Source: Candidatus Gastranaerophilales bacterium (GTDB lineage: Bacteria > Cyanobacteriota > Vampirovibrionia > Gastranaerophilales > Gastranaerophilaceae). Taken from it: 64,000 bases of DNA. The notes below the pieces were generated by a model. It saw only the letters and a list, made by a program, of their open reading frames with translations. It did no database searches and was not told the origin of the DNA. Positions 19,432 to 29,624 of this stretch are shown piece by piece. How positions within the stretch are numbered: the first letter of the stretch is position 1; every line of letters starts with the position of its first letter. Position numbers and translations under genes: made by a program. The stretch is taken from assembly GCA_944326685.1 (NCBI GenBank), contig CALVEV010000037.1:180913-244912 (forward strand). Reading direction: 5' to 3'.

Positions 19432-22400
19432 TTATTTTGTTGAAGAAACAAGCGATAAATTGTTTCCGAGTTTTTCTTGTTTTAGATTTGAATAAGGATT
19501 TGAAACCATAATATTATATTGAGGGTTATAATATTGACGAGTTTTTAATCCTTTAAATGATGGTGTATATTTCTTTTCTAATTCATGTTTTCTGTCAATT
19601 TCTGCTTTTACTGAATCAGGTTGATAATATAATCTCAAGACACCTTCAGGTGCAGTTGCTTTGCCAATATATATTTTTGGGTATTTTTCATTCCCAACTT
19701 TTTCGTCAATACGTTTTAAATAGCAATCGCCATTATCGTCATGTGCTGACACATAATATGTTGTATCAGAAGATTCAATATTTTTAAATTTTAAACCATC
19801 CGGAATTTCTATTTTTTCTCCTGATTTTGAACCTCTTAACATTAATTTATCAATATCAACAGGTGTTGATGTTGGGTTTAAGAACTCATCTAAATTACTT
19901 TCATTAACTTCTTTACCTTTTAATGGGTTTTCCAATGAAATACCATTAAAGTTAAATACTGATACAACCATTGAACCATCAGAAGATTGTGATATAAATG
20001 CTGGACATTTTAAATTGCTACCAGGTTTATTAGGATCTACACTATTACCATATAAATCTTCTAACTTGTGCATTGTACCATTATTCAATGCACCAAGTTT
20101 ATTATCAATATCACTTCTTCTTGTTCCAATTATTCCATCTATAGCTTTTTTATGATCGGCAATATGTTGTTTATAGTTAGAACTACCTTCTTCTACTTCA
20201 TCCCAAGGGATAACGTTTCTGTTTTGAAGATATACGTTATGATTTTTTTCTTCGTAGCCTGTCATTGCAAAATCATCGCCTGCATAAATAGTTGGATTTC
20301 CTGGGATTGCTGCAATCATCTGATTATACATTCTTACTTTTGCGGCTGGAACACCTAATGCAATTTTTTCAACCAAATCATTGTATTCTTTTCTTGCTTT
20401 TTCATCATTTAGATATGTATTTTCCATATCATATTTAGAAACTGCTTGTTGCATTATGATTCCATATGCTGTTTTGATGTCTTTTGACCCAAAACCATCT
20501 TTTTCAAGTTGTTTTTTGTATGAATCAGGTGTTTCTTTATCTTTATTAGTGTTTTCACCATTTAGATAAAAATCACCATTTACAACATCTCTTACGGAAC
20601 GAGAAAATGCTGCATAGATTTTATTTGAGTCATTTATAATTTCTTCTCTTTGTTTGTTATCAGTTACACCATTAAGACGTCTTTCTTTAATAATATTATT
20701 TGCAATACCAAAACTTGATCTTAACCAGTCACCTTTTGCAATTGCCATTGGGCTAACATTATTGAAGTAATCATTTGAATTTTTTACAATGTCCCAACCT
20801 GTTTTATTATCATAATCTTTGTTTGGTTGATTTAGATCATTTTCAAACAACATATCATTCATAATCATATATGCAGTTTTACGATTTTCTATCTCTTGTT
20901 TTGTCGAATGATTATTAAGATTTGAATGGAATAATCCCATATCCAGACCATAACATTCAGTCATTCTTGGTTTATCGTGGTTTCCTCCAAATGTATAAGC
21001 ATTTCTTGTATAATCTAATGGCATATCAGCAAATCTATCTAATGCACCCGCAAGTAATCCTACTCTTTGCTTTTCTGAAGTGTTATTGTTATCATTATCC
21101 ACACCATTTTGATTTACAAAGTCTTTACCAAATGTGTTAATACCAGCAGTAAAGAAGTGAGAATAATTAGCTTCTGAATTCATACCTGTTTCGATTATGA
21201 TGGTTCTTGCAATATTTTCAGCATCTTTGAATCTGGCATTAGATGTTGGGCTGTTTTGTGCTTTAACGTTTTCATGTGTTCCATAAGTCGCTTTCATTGT
21301 GTCATATAAGTCTGTGAATTCTGCCGCGATATATGAATTAGGGTTTTCTTCTTTAACTGCTTGTATTGGTCGAGTCCAAATATTGATTACTTCTGAAAGT
21401 TGGTTATCTGATTTATCATGTTTATTTCTAATAGCATCCATATCTGCAACATCTTTTGCAGCATCAATACGGTGGTCAAGTCCTAAACCAGATTTATCAA
21501 TCATTGCTTCTGCAAATCTAAAACTCATTGCATTTGTATTTTCTAGACGTTTATTAATTGAACGTGATACAATTGCAACATCAGTATTTGAAAAATCTGA
21601 AACTCCATTCTTTATTTTATTTGCAATTTGATTTGCTTCATCTTCAGGGCTGTCACCATATATTCCAATATTTTCTAATGTCCCTTCTTCTTTTAATTTT
21701 TCATAATCATAAGTTAATTTACCATCTTTTAATTGTTTAACTTCAGCTCTAGGCATTAAAGATTTTATAATTGCATATTTAGCAATATCTCCTGCAACTA
21801 AAGGAACAACATATTGTCCATATTCTGTTAATTTTGAACCATCATTTTCAAATAGTTTTTCTTCAGAACGTTTATCTACTTCTCGTAATACATTTTTTGC
21901 AAAATGATTAATTTCATTTGTAAAAATATGATTCATTTTATTATAAGTTTTTGCATATTTATCAGGTACAATATAAGTTTCATCATTCATAGCATCATAT
22001 CTAGAGATACCGATATGTTTTTCATCTGGAGAACGTTTTGATAAATATGGAGAAGATAATGCTCCGACTGTATCATCTGCTAGCTCAATTGAATCTATAG
22101 GTATATCCATTAATGATTTATTTAAAGCTGTTTCATAATCTTCTTCTTTATAACTTAGCTTATAATCGTTGTAATATAAATTATCAATTTCATTTTCATT
22201 TAATTCAACATCATCAGGTAATTTTTGATTTTTTCTATTATATATTAAGCTATTAATTCGATCTTGTATTTGTTCTGTAGAACCACCTAATGCTCCTAAT
22301 GTTTTGGCTGTGTATTCTGTGTTTACGTTTTTAACATGGCGAGTCCAATATCTCATACCATCAACTAACATGTCTCGATTTCCATTATGAGCTCTATTGA

Positions 22401-23889
22401 GTTTTTTTTCTTCAATTGCTCGTTCTTTTGGATTTTTTATGCTTTCTAACATTTGAGTGTCATAATCAGATGCTGTATAGCTTAATTTTGCCATATCAGT
22501 ATTAGAGTCCCAAGTTACAAAGCCTCCTTCATCTTTTGGACGAATTTCAAAACCAGAGAATTTAGTTACAACTAATGTTCCCATAGGTGAGTTTAATTCT
22601 ATTTTATCAGATAAACTTCTAGCTTTATTTATACTATTTAAATTTCTGATATTTGCATCATATTCTTTAGGATCTATTTTAAATGCGTTATGAATCAATG
22701 TATCATCATGAGTATTAATAGCTAAATTATTTTGGACTAATTTACCTGTTTTTTTATCTATGACCATTGGATTAGGATTATCATATGTATGTATTATATG
22801 TTTTTTATCCTTTTTTTGTTCGTCAGATACCATAGAATCATCATAAATTTGAATATAAGTTGGTTGATTTGCATCATATGCTTTATTCTCAGTTATTTGA
22901 ACTTGACCGTTTGATTGAACTTCATAATTGTTTGGTGAATTTACTACTTTATGACGTAAATTTTTCATGTTTTTAGGAACAACACCAAATCCTAATGCAG
23001 TATCTTCTAACCCTTGCATTCTAAACATATAGTATTCATGTGGTTTATCTGCTTGATTCATCCATTTTATTGCATATTGGAAATTAACTCCTTCTAATCC
23101 TTGAGATGTATATGCACTATCAGATACTAAATTCATACCATTTTTAAATAATGTCTTTGTAAGAGAATCATAATTATCGATATTATCTGTTTGAAACATT
23201 CGTTTTATCCAATATTTATGAGATGAAACATTATCTCCACCTGTTGTTGGTAGTGCAATTAAACGTTTATAGCCTATTTTCTTTAAGTTTGGAACTTCTA
23301 ATTCCATACCTGCTAATGTTCCACCAGCCTTATTGGCAAAAGTTCTATTGAATTTAGAAACATCTTTTGCATTTTTATCTTTTATAATTTCACCAGTGTT
23401 TGACTCTTTGAACCCAGCATAAACATATCCTGGTTTAAATGCATCTTCTTGTACTAGATACATTGGTCCTTGGATTTTTACTGAAGTACCATTTGTAGTC
23501 AAGAGGTTACAGCCATCTCCGCAAATTGAAGCAGCATCATCTTTTGCATATTTTACCCATTTATTATCATTTTTATTAACTAATTTATATCTATATGCAA
23601 TTGGTTCATTGTTTTGTAAATTTAAATCTTTTTTAGGATCAACAAAAGCTCCTGTAGGAGAAAGTTTTTTGGTAAAGTAAGGTTCCATTTTTCCATTGTT
23701 TTTCTTTACAGAATAAGAATAGTCGTGATCATTTTTATCAACTTTGTAAAACTCTACAAAACAATCCCAATGATTTGGATCATATAAAAAGTTAAAATCA
23801 TAACCTTTTTTGCCCATATCTGTTTTTTTATGTTGATAACCCTTAAATCCGAGCTTATTTGTCGGTTGCATACTATTCTTAATTTCCAC
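19432..23889 (-). CDS. Giant GH13-type glycoside hydrolase with FKG motifs near both ends
   Basis: At 1485 residues this is the largest product here. The middle-to-late part holds alpha-amylase superfamily signatures: LDHRIDAAKD (nucleophile Asp, about residue 803), YIAAEFTD (acid/base Glu, about 855), GGNHDKPR (transition-state Asp, about 968) and a TIYAGDDFAMTG segment like the PLIYAGDE region. All three catalytic acids are kept, so activity on an alpha-glucan is plausible. The N-terminal 500 residues contain unusual beta-rich sequence. There is no signal peptide, but LGFKG lies at residues 13-17 and a second SFKG about 40 residues from the C-terminus. The GTG start is set by AAGGAG 7 bases upstream. 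Confidence 0.75.
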   Translation of the reverse strand: MEIKNSMQPTNKLGFKGYQHKKTDMGKKGYDFNFLYDPNHWDCFVEFYKVDKNDHDYSYSVKKNNGKMEPYFTKKLSPTGAFVDPKKDLNLQNNEPIAYRYKLVNKNDNKWVKYAKDDAASICGDGCNLLTTNGTSVKIQGPMYLVQEDAFKPGYVYAGFKESNTGEIIKDKNAKDVSKFNRTFANKAGGTLAGMELEVPNLKKIGYKRLIALPTTGGDNVSSHKYWIKRMFQTDNIDNYDSLTKTLFKNGMNLVSDSAYTSQGLEGVNFQYAIKWMNQADKPHEYYMFRMQGLEDTALGFGVVPKNMKNLRHKVVNSPNNYEVQSNGQVQITENKAYDANQPTYIQIYDDSMVSDEQKKDKKHIIHTYDNPNPMVIDKKTGKLVQNNLAINTHDDTLIHNAFKIDPKEYDANIRNLNSINKARSLSDKIELNSPMGTLVVTKFSGFEIRPKDEGGFVTWDSNTDMAKLSYTASDYDTQMLESIKNPKERAIEEKKLNRAHNGNRDMLVDGMRYWTRHVKNVNTEYTAKTLGALGGSTEQIQDRINSLIYNRKNQKLPDDVELNENEIDNLYYNDYKLSYKEEDYETALNKSLMDIPIDSIELADDTVGALSSPYLSKRSPDEKHIGISRYDAMNDETYIVPDKYAKTYNKMNHIFTNEINHFAKNVLREVDKRSEEKLFENDGSKLTEYGQYVVPLVAGDIAKYAIIKSLMPRAEVKQLKDGKLTYDYEKLKEEGTLENIGIYGDSPEDEANQIANKIKNGVSDFSNTDVAIVSRSINKRLENTNAMSFRFAEAMIDKSGLGLDHRIDAAKDVADMDAIRNKHDKSDNQLSEVINIWTRPIQAVKEENPNSYIAAEFTDLYDTMKATYGTHENVKAQNSPTSNARFKDAENIARTIIIETGMNSEANYSHFFTAGINTFGKDFVNQNGVDNDNNNTSEKQRVGLLAGALDRFADMPLDYTRNAYTFGGNHDKPRMTECYGLDMGLFHSNLNNHSTKQEIENRKTAYMIMNDMLFENDLNQPNKDYDNKTGWDIVKNSNDYFNNVSPMAIAKGDWLRSSFGIANNIIKERRLNGVTDNKQREEIINDSNKIYAAFSRSVRDVVNGDFYLNGENTNKDKETPDSYKKQLEKDGFGSKDIKTAYGIIMQQAVSKYDMENTYLNDEKARKEYNDLVEKIALGVPAAKVRMYNQMIAAIPGNPTIYAGDDFAMTGYEEKNHNVYLQNRNVIPWDEVEEGSSNYKQHIADHKKAIDGIIGTRRSDIDNKLGALNNGTMHKLEDLYGNSVDPNKPGSNLKCPAFISQSSDGSMVVSVFNFNGISLENPLKGKEVNESNLDEFLNPTSTPVDIDKLMLRGSKSGEKIEIPDGLKFKNIESSDTTYYVSAHDDNGDCYLKRIDEKVGNEKYPKIYIGKATAPEGVLRLYYQPDSVKAEIDRKHELEKKYTPSFKGLKTRQYYNPQYNIMVSNPYSNLKQEKLGNNLSLVSSTK

Positions 23890-24011
23890 AATGATACTCC
23901 TTACCTATATATACTAAAAAACCAAAACACATTATATTGCTACCTATAAGAACACATGTTAAGAAATTTTTACAAACCTTTAAACGTAATGATAATAATG
24001 TTTTTAAGGTC

Positions 24012-25385
24012 TTATGCTACGAAATGTAACAAATAAATTGTAACTAATGAGAAGTAGACAAATAATCCTACAACATCAATAGTTGTTGCAATCACTGGAC
24101 CTGATGCAATAGCTGGATCAACTTTAAGTTTCTTTAATACAAAAGGTGTGCATGTTCCAATGATTGTTGCTGTTGTCATATTTATAACCATTGCTAAACC
24201 AACAATTACTCCTAAGGCAACACTATGTTGCCATTTTGATGTTACTAAAGTAACTAATGCACCAAATACAATACCTATTAATAAACCAATAGATGCTTCT
24301 CTAAAAATATGGTACATTGCAGATTTTAGTGTTACTTGACCTGTTGATAAACCACGAACCATTAAGGTTATACTTTGAGTTCCTATGTTCCCTCCTAAGC
24401 CCGCAAGTAATGGCATAAATATTGCAATTATAGGAAGTGCACTTAATGTACTATCAAAATGATGAGCAACATTAACTGCTAAAAATTCCCCAATTAATGT
24501 AATAAATAACCAAGGAGTTCTAGCTTTAACTGCGTGAAAAATATTACCTGATAAAATATCATCTTCATCTTCAACCATTTCAGTTGCGATACCTGAAGAT
24601 GTATAAATTTCATCCGTGGTTTCTTCTTCTACAATATCTTGAACATCATCCCAAGTAACAATTCCTTTAAGTCTGTTATATAAATCAACAACAGGCAAAG
24701 CATTGAATTGGTATTTCATAAATTCATCAGCAATATAATCTTGTAAATCATCAACGTGAAGTTTTACAATGTCTCTAGTCATTATATCAACAACTTTTTG
24801 ATGGACTGGTGATGTTAATAACATTCTTAAAGAAACAACACCCATTAAATGGTTTTGTTTATCTACAACGTAGACATAGTATAAGTCCATATTATCTTTT
24901 TCAGCTTTAACTCGGATAGTATTTAAAACCCCTTCTACATCCATATCAGTTGATACTGTAAGTACAACAGGGTTCATAATCCCCCCTGCAGACTCTTCAT
25001 TATATGTTAATAATTCTCGAACTTCTGATGAAAATTTATGTGGAAGTTTGTCTAAATAAGATTCTGTGTCATCTTCTTCCATATCTCCTAACACGTCTGC
25101 GGCTTCATCGTGAGGCATTTGAGCAATTAATCTTGAAGCATATTCTTCATCAATAACTCCTAATAACTCAACTTGTAATTGAGGAGGTAGATATTCAAGT
25201 AAATCAGATGCTTTTTCTTCATCAAGTTGCTTGAAGCAAGCTAAACGTTCTCTAGGATTTAATTCTGTAAAAATATCTGTTAAATCTGCAGCGTGAAATC
25301 CATCTAAAGTTTCTTTTAATTGCTTTAGATTATCATCATCAATTATTTCACGTAAACGTTCTACTATGCTTTCAATATTTATCAT
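24012..25385 (-). CDS. mgtE: Magnesium transporter MgtE
   Basis: MgtE is a Mg2+-gated channel. The product (457 residues from Met MINIES) has the superhelical N domain (residues 1-130, with ADLTDIFTELNPRERL), a CBS pair (about 135-255) that senses Mg2+, the connecting plug helix, and five membrane segments from about 285 containing PLLAGLGGNIGTQS, where the conserved Asn/Gly region lines the pore. A GTG five codons upstream is an alternative start; neither start has a clear ribosome site. The gene is divergent from argS with only about 70 bases between. Confidence 0.95.
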   Translation of the reverse strand: MINIESIVERLREIIDDDNLKQLKETLDGFHAADLTDIFTELNPRERLACFKQLDEEKASDLLEYLPPQLQVELLGVIDEEYASRLIAQMPHDEAADVLGDMEEDDTESYLDKLPHKFSSEVRELLTYNEESAGGIMNPVVLTVSTDMDVEGVLNTIRVKAEKDNMDLYYVYVVDKQNHLMGVVSLRMLLTSPVHQKVVDIMTRDIVKLHVDDLQDYIADEFMKYQFNALPVVDLYNRLKGIVTWDDVQDIVEEETTDEIYTSSGIATEMVEDEDDILSGNIFHAVKARTPWLFITLIGEFLAVNVAHHFDSTLSALPIIAIFMPLLAGLGGNIGTQSITLMVRGLSTGQVTLKSAMYHIFREASIGLLIGIVFGALVTLVTSKWQHSVALGVIVGLAMVINMTTATIIGTCTPFVLKKLKVDPAIASGPVIATTIDVVGLFVYFSLVTIYLLHFVA

Positions 25386-25454
25386 ATTTTTATTATACAC
25401 TAAACATCTTTTTGAGTTATAATTATACCAAAGTAGATATTTAGAGAGGTTGAT

Positions 25455-27164
25455 ATGTATAAAAACTTATTATTAGAAGATATTGAAACAGCTATTTTTA
25501 AAGCTATTGAGAATAAAAAATTAGGAAGTATGGAAGAATATACAAAAGGTTCTTTGGTTATAGAAAAACCTAAAAATCCTGATTTTGGTGATTTTGCTGT
25601 TAATGTATCATCCTTGGCTCGTCAGGCTAAAATAGCACCTCCAATGATTGCAAATGCAATTGTAGAATATCTTAATAATAAAGAATATGAAACATCTGTA
25701 GTTGGTGGTTTTATTAATTTTAAACTCTCTGAAAAAATGCTTACAGATGTAATTGTTGAAATTTTAAATAAAAAAGAAAATTATGGAAAACCAGAAAATA
25801 TTGATGCTGAAAAAATTATACTAGAATATGTTTCTGCAAATCCAACAGGACCATTTCATATTGGACACGGTAGATGGGCTGCAATGGGTAGTGCATTAGC
25901 AAACCTTCTTAAATTTTACGGACATGATGTTTTTCAAGAATTTTATATAAATGATGCAGGTTCTCAAATTCAAAAACTAGGACGTTCTTTACTAATAAGA
26001 GTTAAACAAGAACTAGGCGAAAATGTTGATTTCCCAGAAGACGAACAAGAAAGAAAAAATTATTATCCAGGAGAATACTTAATACCTGTTGCGAAGGATT
26101 TCTTAAAAGAAAATTCTCCAACAGAAGACATTCAAGTTCTATCTGATTATGCAAAAAAATATATGGAAAATGTTCAAAAAGAACTTTTAGAAAAATTTAG
26201 AGTTCATTTTGATAAATTTTATTCAGAACTTGATTTACACAAATCTGGTAAAGTAGATGCTAGCTACAAAAAACTGCAAGAAAGCGGAAAATTATACGAA
26301 AAAGATGGAGCTATGTGGTTTAAATCTTCAGAATATGGAGATGATCAAGATAGAGTTATTAAAAAAGCTGATGGCTCAAATACATATTTAACTGCAGATA
26401 TTGCATACCATATCGATAAATTAGATAGAGGTTTTGATAGATTAATCAATATTTGGGGGGCTGATCATCACGGATATGTACCAAGAGTTAAAGCATCTAT
26501 TGAAGCTTTAGGATATGATCCTAATAAACTTGAAGTGCTTTTAGGTCAGCTTGTAAACCTTGTTATAAATGGGAATGAAGTTAGAATGGGTAAACGTAAA
26601 AATATGGTTACTCTTGAAGACTTAATTGACGAAGTTGGTATTGATGCAACAAGATTCTGGATGTGTATGAGAAATATTGATACAACTCTTGATTTTGATA
26701 TTGAACTTGCTAAAACAGCATCAGATGAAAATCCTGTATTTTATGTCCAATATGCACACGCAAGAGTTTGTTCTATTCTAAGAAATCTTGTAAATGAAAA
26801 ACTTAATACTGAAACAGGCGAAAAAACTCCTGCTCCTATGACAGAAGAAGAATTCAAAAAAGCAATTTCTACTATTGATTATGAAGCTATGAAAGAAGCT
26901 ATTCCTACAGCTAAAAAATTAATTTTAAAACTAGAAGAATTTAAATCAATGATAGAATCTTCTGCAAAAAGTAGAACTGTTTATACTGTTTGTAGATATG
27001 TTCAAGATTTAGCAGGTGAATTTCATTCATTCTATAATTCAAATCGAGTTATTTGTGATGATATAGATTTAATGAAATCAAGAGTTGCTTTAGTATACTC
27101 AATCAAAATAGTACTTAAAAATGCTCTTGATATTCTTGCTGTAAATGCACCAGAAAGAATGTAA
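25455..27164 (+). CDS. argS: Arginyl-tRNA synthetase
   Basis: ArgS charges tRNA-Arg. The 569-residue class I synthetase has the HIGH motif at residues 135-138 (TGPFHIGHG), the ISNDAG-like FYINDAGSQ segment, a KMSKS counterpart in GNEVRMGKRKNM, and the C-terminal anticodon-binding DALR domain (VQYAHARVCSILRN). GAGAGG precedes the ATG. Mature length is typical. The downstream gene is a separate unit. Confidence 0.97.
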   Translation: MYKNLLLEDIETAIFKAIENKKLGSMEEYTKGSLVIEKPKNPDFGDFAVNVSSLARQAKIAPPMIANAIVEYLNNKEYETSVVGGFINFKLSEKMLTDVIVEILNKKENYGKPENIDAEKIILEYVSANPTGPFHIGHGRWAAMGSALANLLKFYGHDVFQEFYINDAGSQIQKLGRSLLIRVKQELGENVDFPEDEQERKNYYPGEYLIPVAKDFLKENSPTEDIQVLSDYAKKYMENVQKELLEKFRVHFDKFYSELDLHKSGKVDASYKKLQESGKLYEKDGAMWFKSSEYGDDQDRVIKKADGSNTYLTADIAYHIDKLDRGFDRLINIWGADHHGYVPRVKASIEALGYDPNKLEVLLGQLVNLVINGNEVRMGKRKNMVTLEDLIDEVGIDATRFWMCMRNIDTTLDFDIELAKTASDENPVFYVQYAHARVCSILRNLVNEKLNTETGEKTPAPMTEEEFKKAISTIDYEAMKEAIPTAKKLILKLEEFKSMIESSAKSRTVYTVCRYVQDLAGEFHSFYNSNRVICDDIDLMKSRVALVYSIKIVLKNALDILAVNAPERM

Positions 27165-27251
27165 AGAATTATTAAAAATAAATTTCTCTTTGAAATAACA
27201 TCTTCAATAATGACTTTATATAAGTAAGTAAGATTTAAAGAGAGGTTTTAT

Positions 27252-28622
27252 ATGGCTGGAATAAAACCAGTTGAATATAAAAATGATAGTATAGTCAGTG
27301 GATTTGCTGTTGCAGGTGATGAAAAAGAAATAAATCAGGCAAATGCGAAGAATATTGATAAAGATAATAATGCAGGAAATTTACAACCTCTTGATGAAAA
27401 ACAAGAATCAACAATAAGTAATTTTGTTGAAAATGATACTACAAATTATGAGTCTGATGATACTGAAAGTGTAGATAATTCTGATAATAATAAAAATGAT
27501 AAAACGGGCAAAGGAGTTGCTATAGCTGCTAGTGCAACAAATACTGCAGCATTAGCTTTTGGTGCTGCTATGTTAGCTAAAACCGGCAAATTATCTGGTT
27601 TGATGAATTCATTTACTGCTCCAGTTGTTGGCGGTGTTGATTTAGCAGTTGCAGGTGCTTCTCTTGCAACAGTATTAACTTTTGATTCTGATTATAGTAA
27701 AAGAATTACAGAAGCTTCAAATGCAGAAACTCAGATTAATCAAATAAATGAATATTTTAATTCAATAAATGAAGATATCGAAGCTTTAAATCAAGATAGT
27801 ATAGAGTATTCAGAATTTGATTTAGAAAATTTAATACAAAATAATGAAGAAAATGAAGCTGAAAAGATGACTGCTTTTGATGTATTAAGTAATTTATATA
27901 AACAATTGGAACAATATAAAAAAGAAGGTAATCAAGCAAAAGTTGATGAATTAACTTCTAAAATAGGCCAGTTTGAAGCTGCAATATTTAGTAAACTACA
28001 AGCAACTTCTGAGGAAAGTTCTGATGTTGAAGAAACTTCAGGAGATATTGCAGAAGGAGAGCAAAAACAAGAAAAAGTTGATTCTTTAGTTAGTCGCTTA
28101 AATTCAAATAATGCAAATGCTCATTCGATAACAGAAGAATCTTCAAGTGTGTCAGATTTCTTGAAAGAAGGTAAAATATTCGGAGCTGTAGGTATTGCGA
28201 ACTCAATTGCTCTTGCAGGTTGTGCGGCTGTATCAACAATGCTTGCTGTTAGAGCATTTGTTGGTGTAAATATATTTACGATGGGTAATGCTATTGCAGG
28301 TGCTGCAATGTGTGGTACGGCTGCAGGATTATTTACTGCTTCTGCAGCAACTATGGCTGCTAGATCTGCTCAAGAGATAAAAGCTTCTAATAAAGGACAA
28401 GATATTCAATCTTCTATTAATCAAATGAAACCTCAACTTGCTAATCATGATAAAATTATTGAAACTATAGCACAAAATAATAATGAAACAAATGATACTC
28501 AATCAATAGCACAAGCTTCACCTGTGGGACCATCAAATACTATACAAAATAGTGGACCTTCTACTTCTACAACAAGTTCTACCGCATCAGGAGGTTCTGC
28601 AAGTTCTGGAACCCCTTCTTAA
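27252..28622 (+). CDS. Unknown Ala/Ser-rich protein with hydrophobic glycine-rich segments
   Basis: I do not recognise this 456-residue protein. It begins with a hydrophilic acidic region (residues 1-90, rich in Asn, Asp, Glu), followed by two hydrophobic Ala/Gly stretches (about 92-135), an acidic Gln/Glu-rich middle that looks coiled-coil, two more hydrophobic stretches (about 310-375, e.g. GAVGIANSIALAGCAAVST) and a Ser/Thr/Gly low-complexity tail. There is no N-terminal signal peptide. The hydrophobic pairs could form membrane hairpins. AGAGAGG lies before the ATG. Its 3' end faces the phosphatase gene with five bases between. Confidence 0.65.
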   Translation: MAGIKPVEYKNDSIVSGFAVAGDEKEINQANAKNIDKDNNAGNLQPLDEKQESTISNFVENDTTNYESDDTESVDNSDNNKNDKTGKGVAIAASATNTAALAFGAAMLAKTGKLSGLMNSFTAPVVGGVDLAVAGASLATVLTFDSDYSKRITEASNAETQINQINEYFNSINEDIEALNQDSIEYSEFDLENLIQNNEENEAEKMTAFDVLSNLYKQLEQYKKEGNQAKVDELTSKIGQFEAAIFSKLQATSEESSDVEETSGDIAEGEQKQEKVDSLVSRLNSNNANAHSITEESSSVSDFLKEGKIFGAVGIANSIALAGCAAVSTMLAVRAFVGVNIFTMGNAIAGAAMCGTAAGLFTASAATMAARSAQEIKASNKGQDIQSSINQMKPQLANHDKIIETIAQNNNETNDTQSIAQASPVGPSNTIQNSGPSTSTTSSTASGGSASSGTPS

Positions 28623-28627
28623 GTAAA

Positions 28628-29101
28628 TTATTTTTTAGATAAAAACTTTTTAATCCAATCAATTAATGTTGGATATGTTTTATTATGGTGACCCATTCTT
28701 AGCATTTCTTGTTCATTCGATGACATTGTCCCAATATTGTGTTTTTGCTTATAAATCCAAGAGTACATACCTGTTCTATCGGCTCCTGCTTTGCAATGTA
28801 TATGTACCTTACCACCATTATTTTTTACATTTTCTATAATATCTAAAAACTGAGCAATATTTTTCTCTTTAGGATGTTTTGTATATGAAGGAATATTATG
28901 GTATTTCATTCCTTCTTTTTCTACAATTTGTTTTTCATCAAAATCTAATCCTGAAACATACATAGTTCTAAAATTGATAACATCTGTTACTCCTTGTTCT
29001 TTTAGCCATTTAAAATCTTCAGCTTTTGGTTGAGCGGAACGAGATACAGTATCATCTATCTTTAAATAATTATTTGGTTGACCTCTAAATACAATATTCA
29101 T
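28628..29101 (-). CDS. Tyrosine/dual-specificity phosphatase with N-terminal FRG tag
   Basis: The 157-residue protein has a Cys-based phosphatase core: VSRSAQP near residue 19, VINFRTMY near 41, and the P-loop HCKAGADRTG with Cys103 and Arg109 (HCX5R). It resembles small Siw14/DSP-type phosphatases that act on phosphotyrosine or inositol phosphates. The start used here is the ATG at 29099-29101, with GGAG 6 bases upstream; an in-frame GTG four codons earlier overlaps that site. With this start the protein begins MNIVFRGQP, which puts the recurring tag IVFRG at residues 3-7. No signal peptide is seen. Confidence 0.85.
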   Translation of the reverse strand: MNIVFRGQPNNYLKIDDTVSRSAQPKAEDFKWLKEQGVTDVINFRTMYVSGLDFDEKQIVEKEGMKYHNIPSYTKHPKEKNIAQFLDIIENVKNNGGKVHIHCKAGADRTGMYSWIYKQKHNIGTMSSNEQEMLRMGHHNKTYPTLIDWIKKFLSKK

Positions 29102-29264
29102 ATTTAACTCCACAATAGTTATTGTATTTAGATTTAATACATTAAATAAACTATATTTTCAGCATAATATTAAGTTTTGTAAATAAATGTCGTATAATAT
29201 TTTGACTTGGAAAAAAATATCATTAAAAAAGAATTGAAAGGTTTGTATAAAAGAGGTTTGATGT

Positions 29265-29513
29265 ATGGCAGGAATCGTAAATTTTCTAGCAAATATGCTA
29301 GCACCAGCAAAAACAACAGCAGTAGTTGCTCCAATTAGAACGAATGTAGAACACGTTGCAATGAACCCAGGAGCTAATCCGTTCGTAACAGTAAAAGGTT
29401 CAAATCCATTCGCTAATTATGCAAAAAATAAACCAGTAAATGGAGGTTATTTCGCAGGATATTACAATAATAAACCAAATATCGTAGGTCAACGATTATT
29501 CGTTGAAGTTTAA
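29265..29513 (+). CDS. Small Gly/Asn-rich protein with two NPF motifs
   Basis: This 82-residue product begins MAGIVNFLANMLAPAK and contains GANPF and GSNPF twelve residues apart, then a Gly/Tyr/Asn-rich tail (GGYFAGYYNNKP). I recognise no family. AAAGAGG precedes the ATG by about 9 bases, and a terminator hairpin follows at 29586, so it looks like a genuine free-standing gene. The N-terminus is an amphipathic stretch rather than a signal peptide. Confidence 0.6.
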   Translation: MAGIVNFLANMLAPAKTTAVVAPIRTNVEHVAMNPGANPFVTVKGSNPFANYAKNKPVNGGYFAGYYNNKPNIVGQRLFVEV

Positions 29514-29585
29514 CTAACACTATTTATACGTTTTTAGTCTCTCTTGAAAGGTGTCGTGTGTTGAATGAAGAAAAGAAGAAAAACG

Positions 29586-29619
29586 TGAGTCTTCCCCACA
29601 AAAAGGAAAGACTCATTTT
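29586..29619 (+). terminator. Terminator after the small NPF gene
   Basis: TGAGTCTTCC pairs with GGAAAGACTCA (one bulge) around a 9-base loop, then TTTTAAT. It lies at the convergent junction with the glycosyltransferase gene. Confidence 0.65.
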
Positions 29620-29624
29620 AATAT

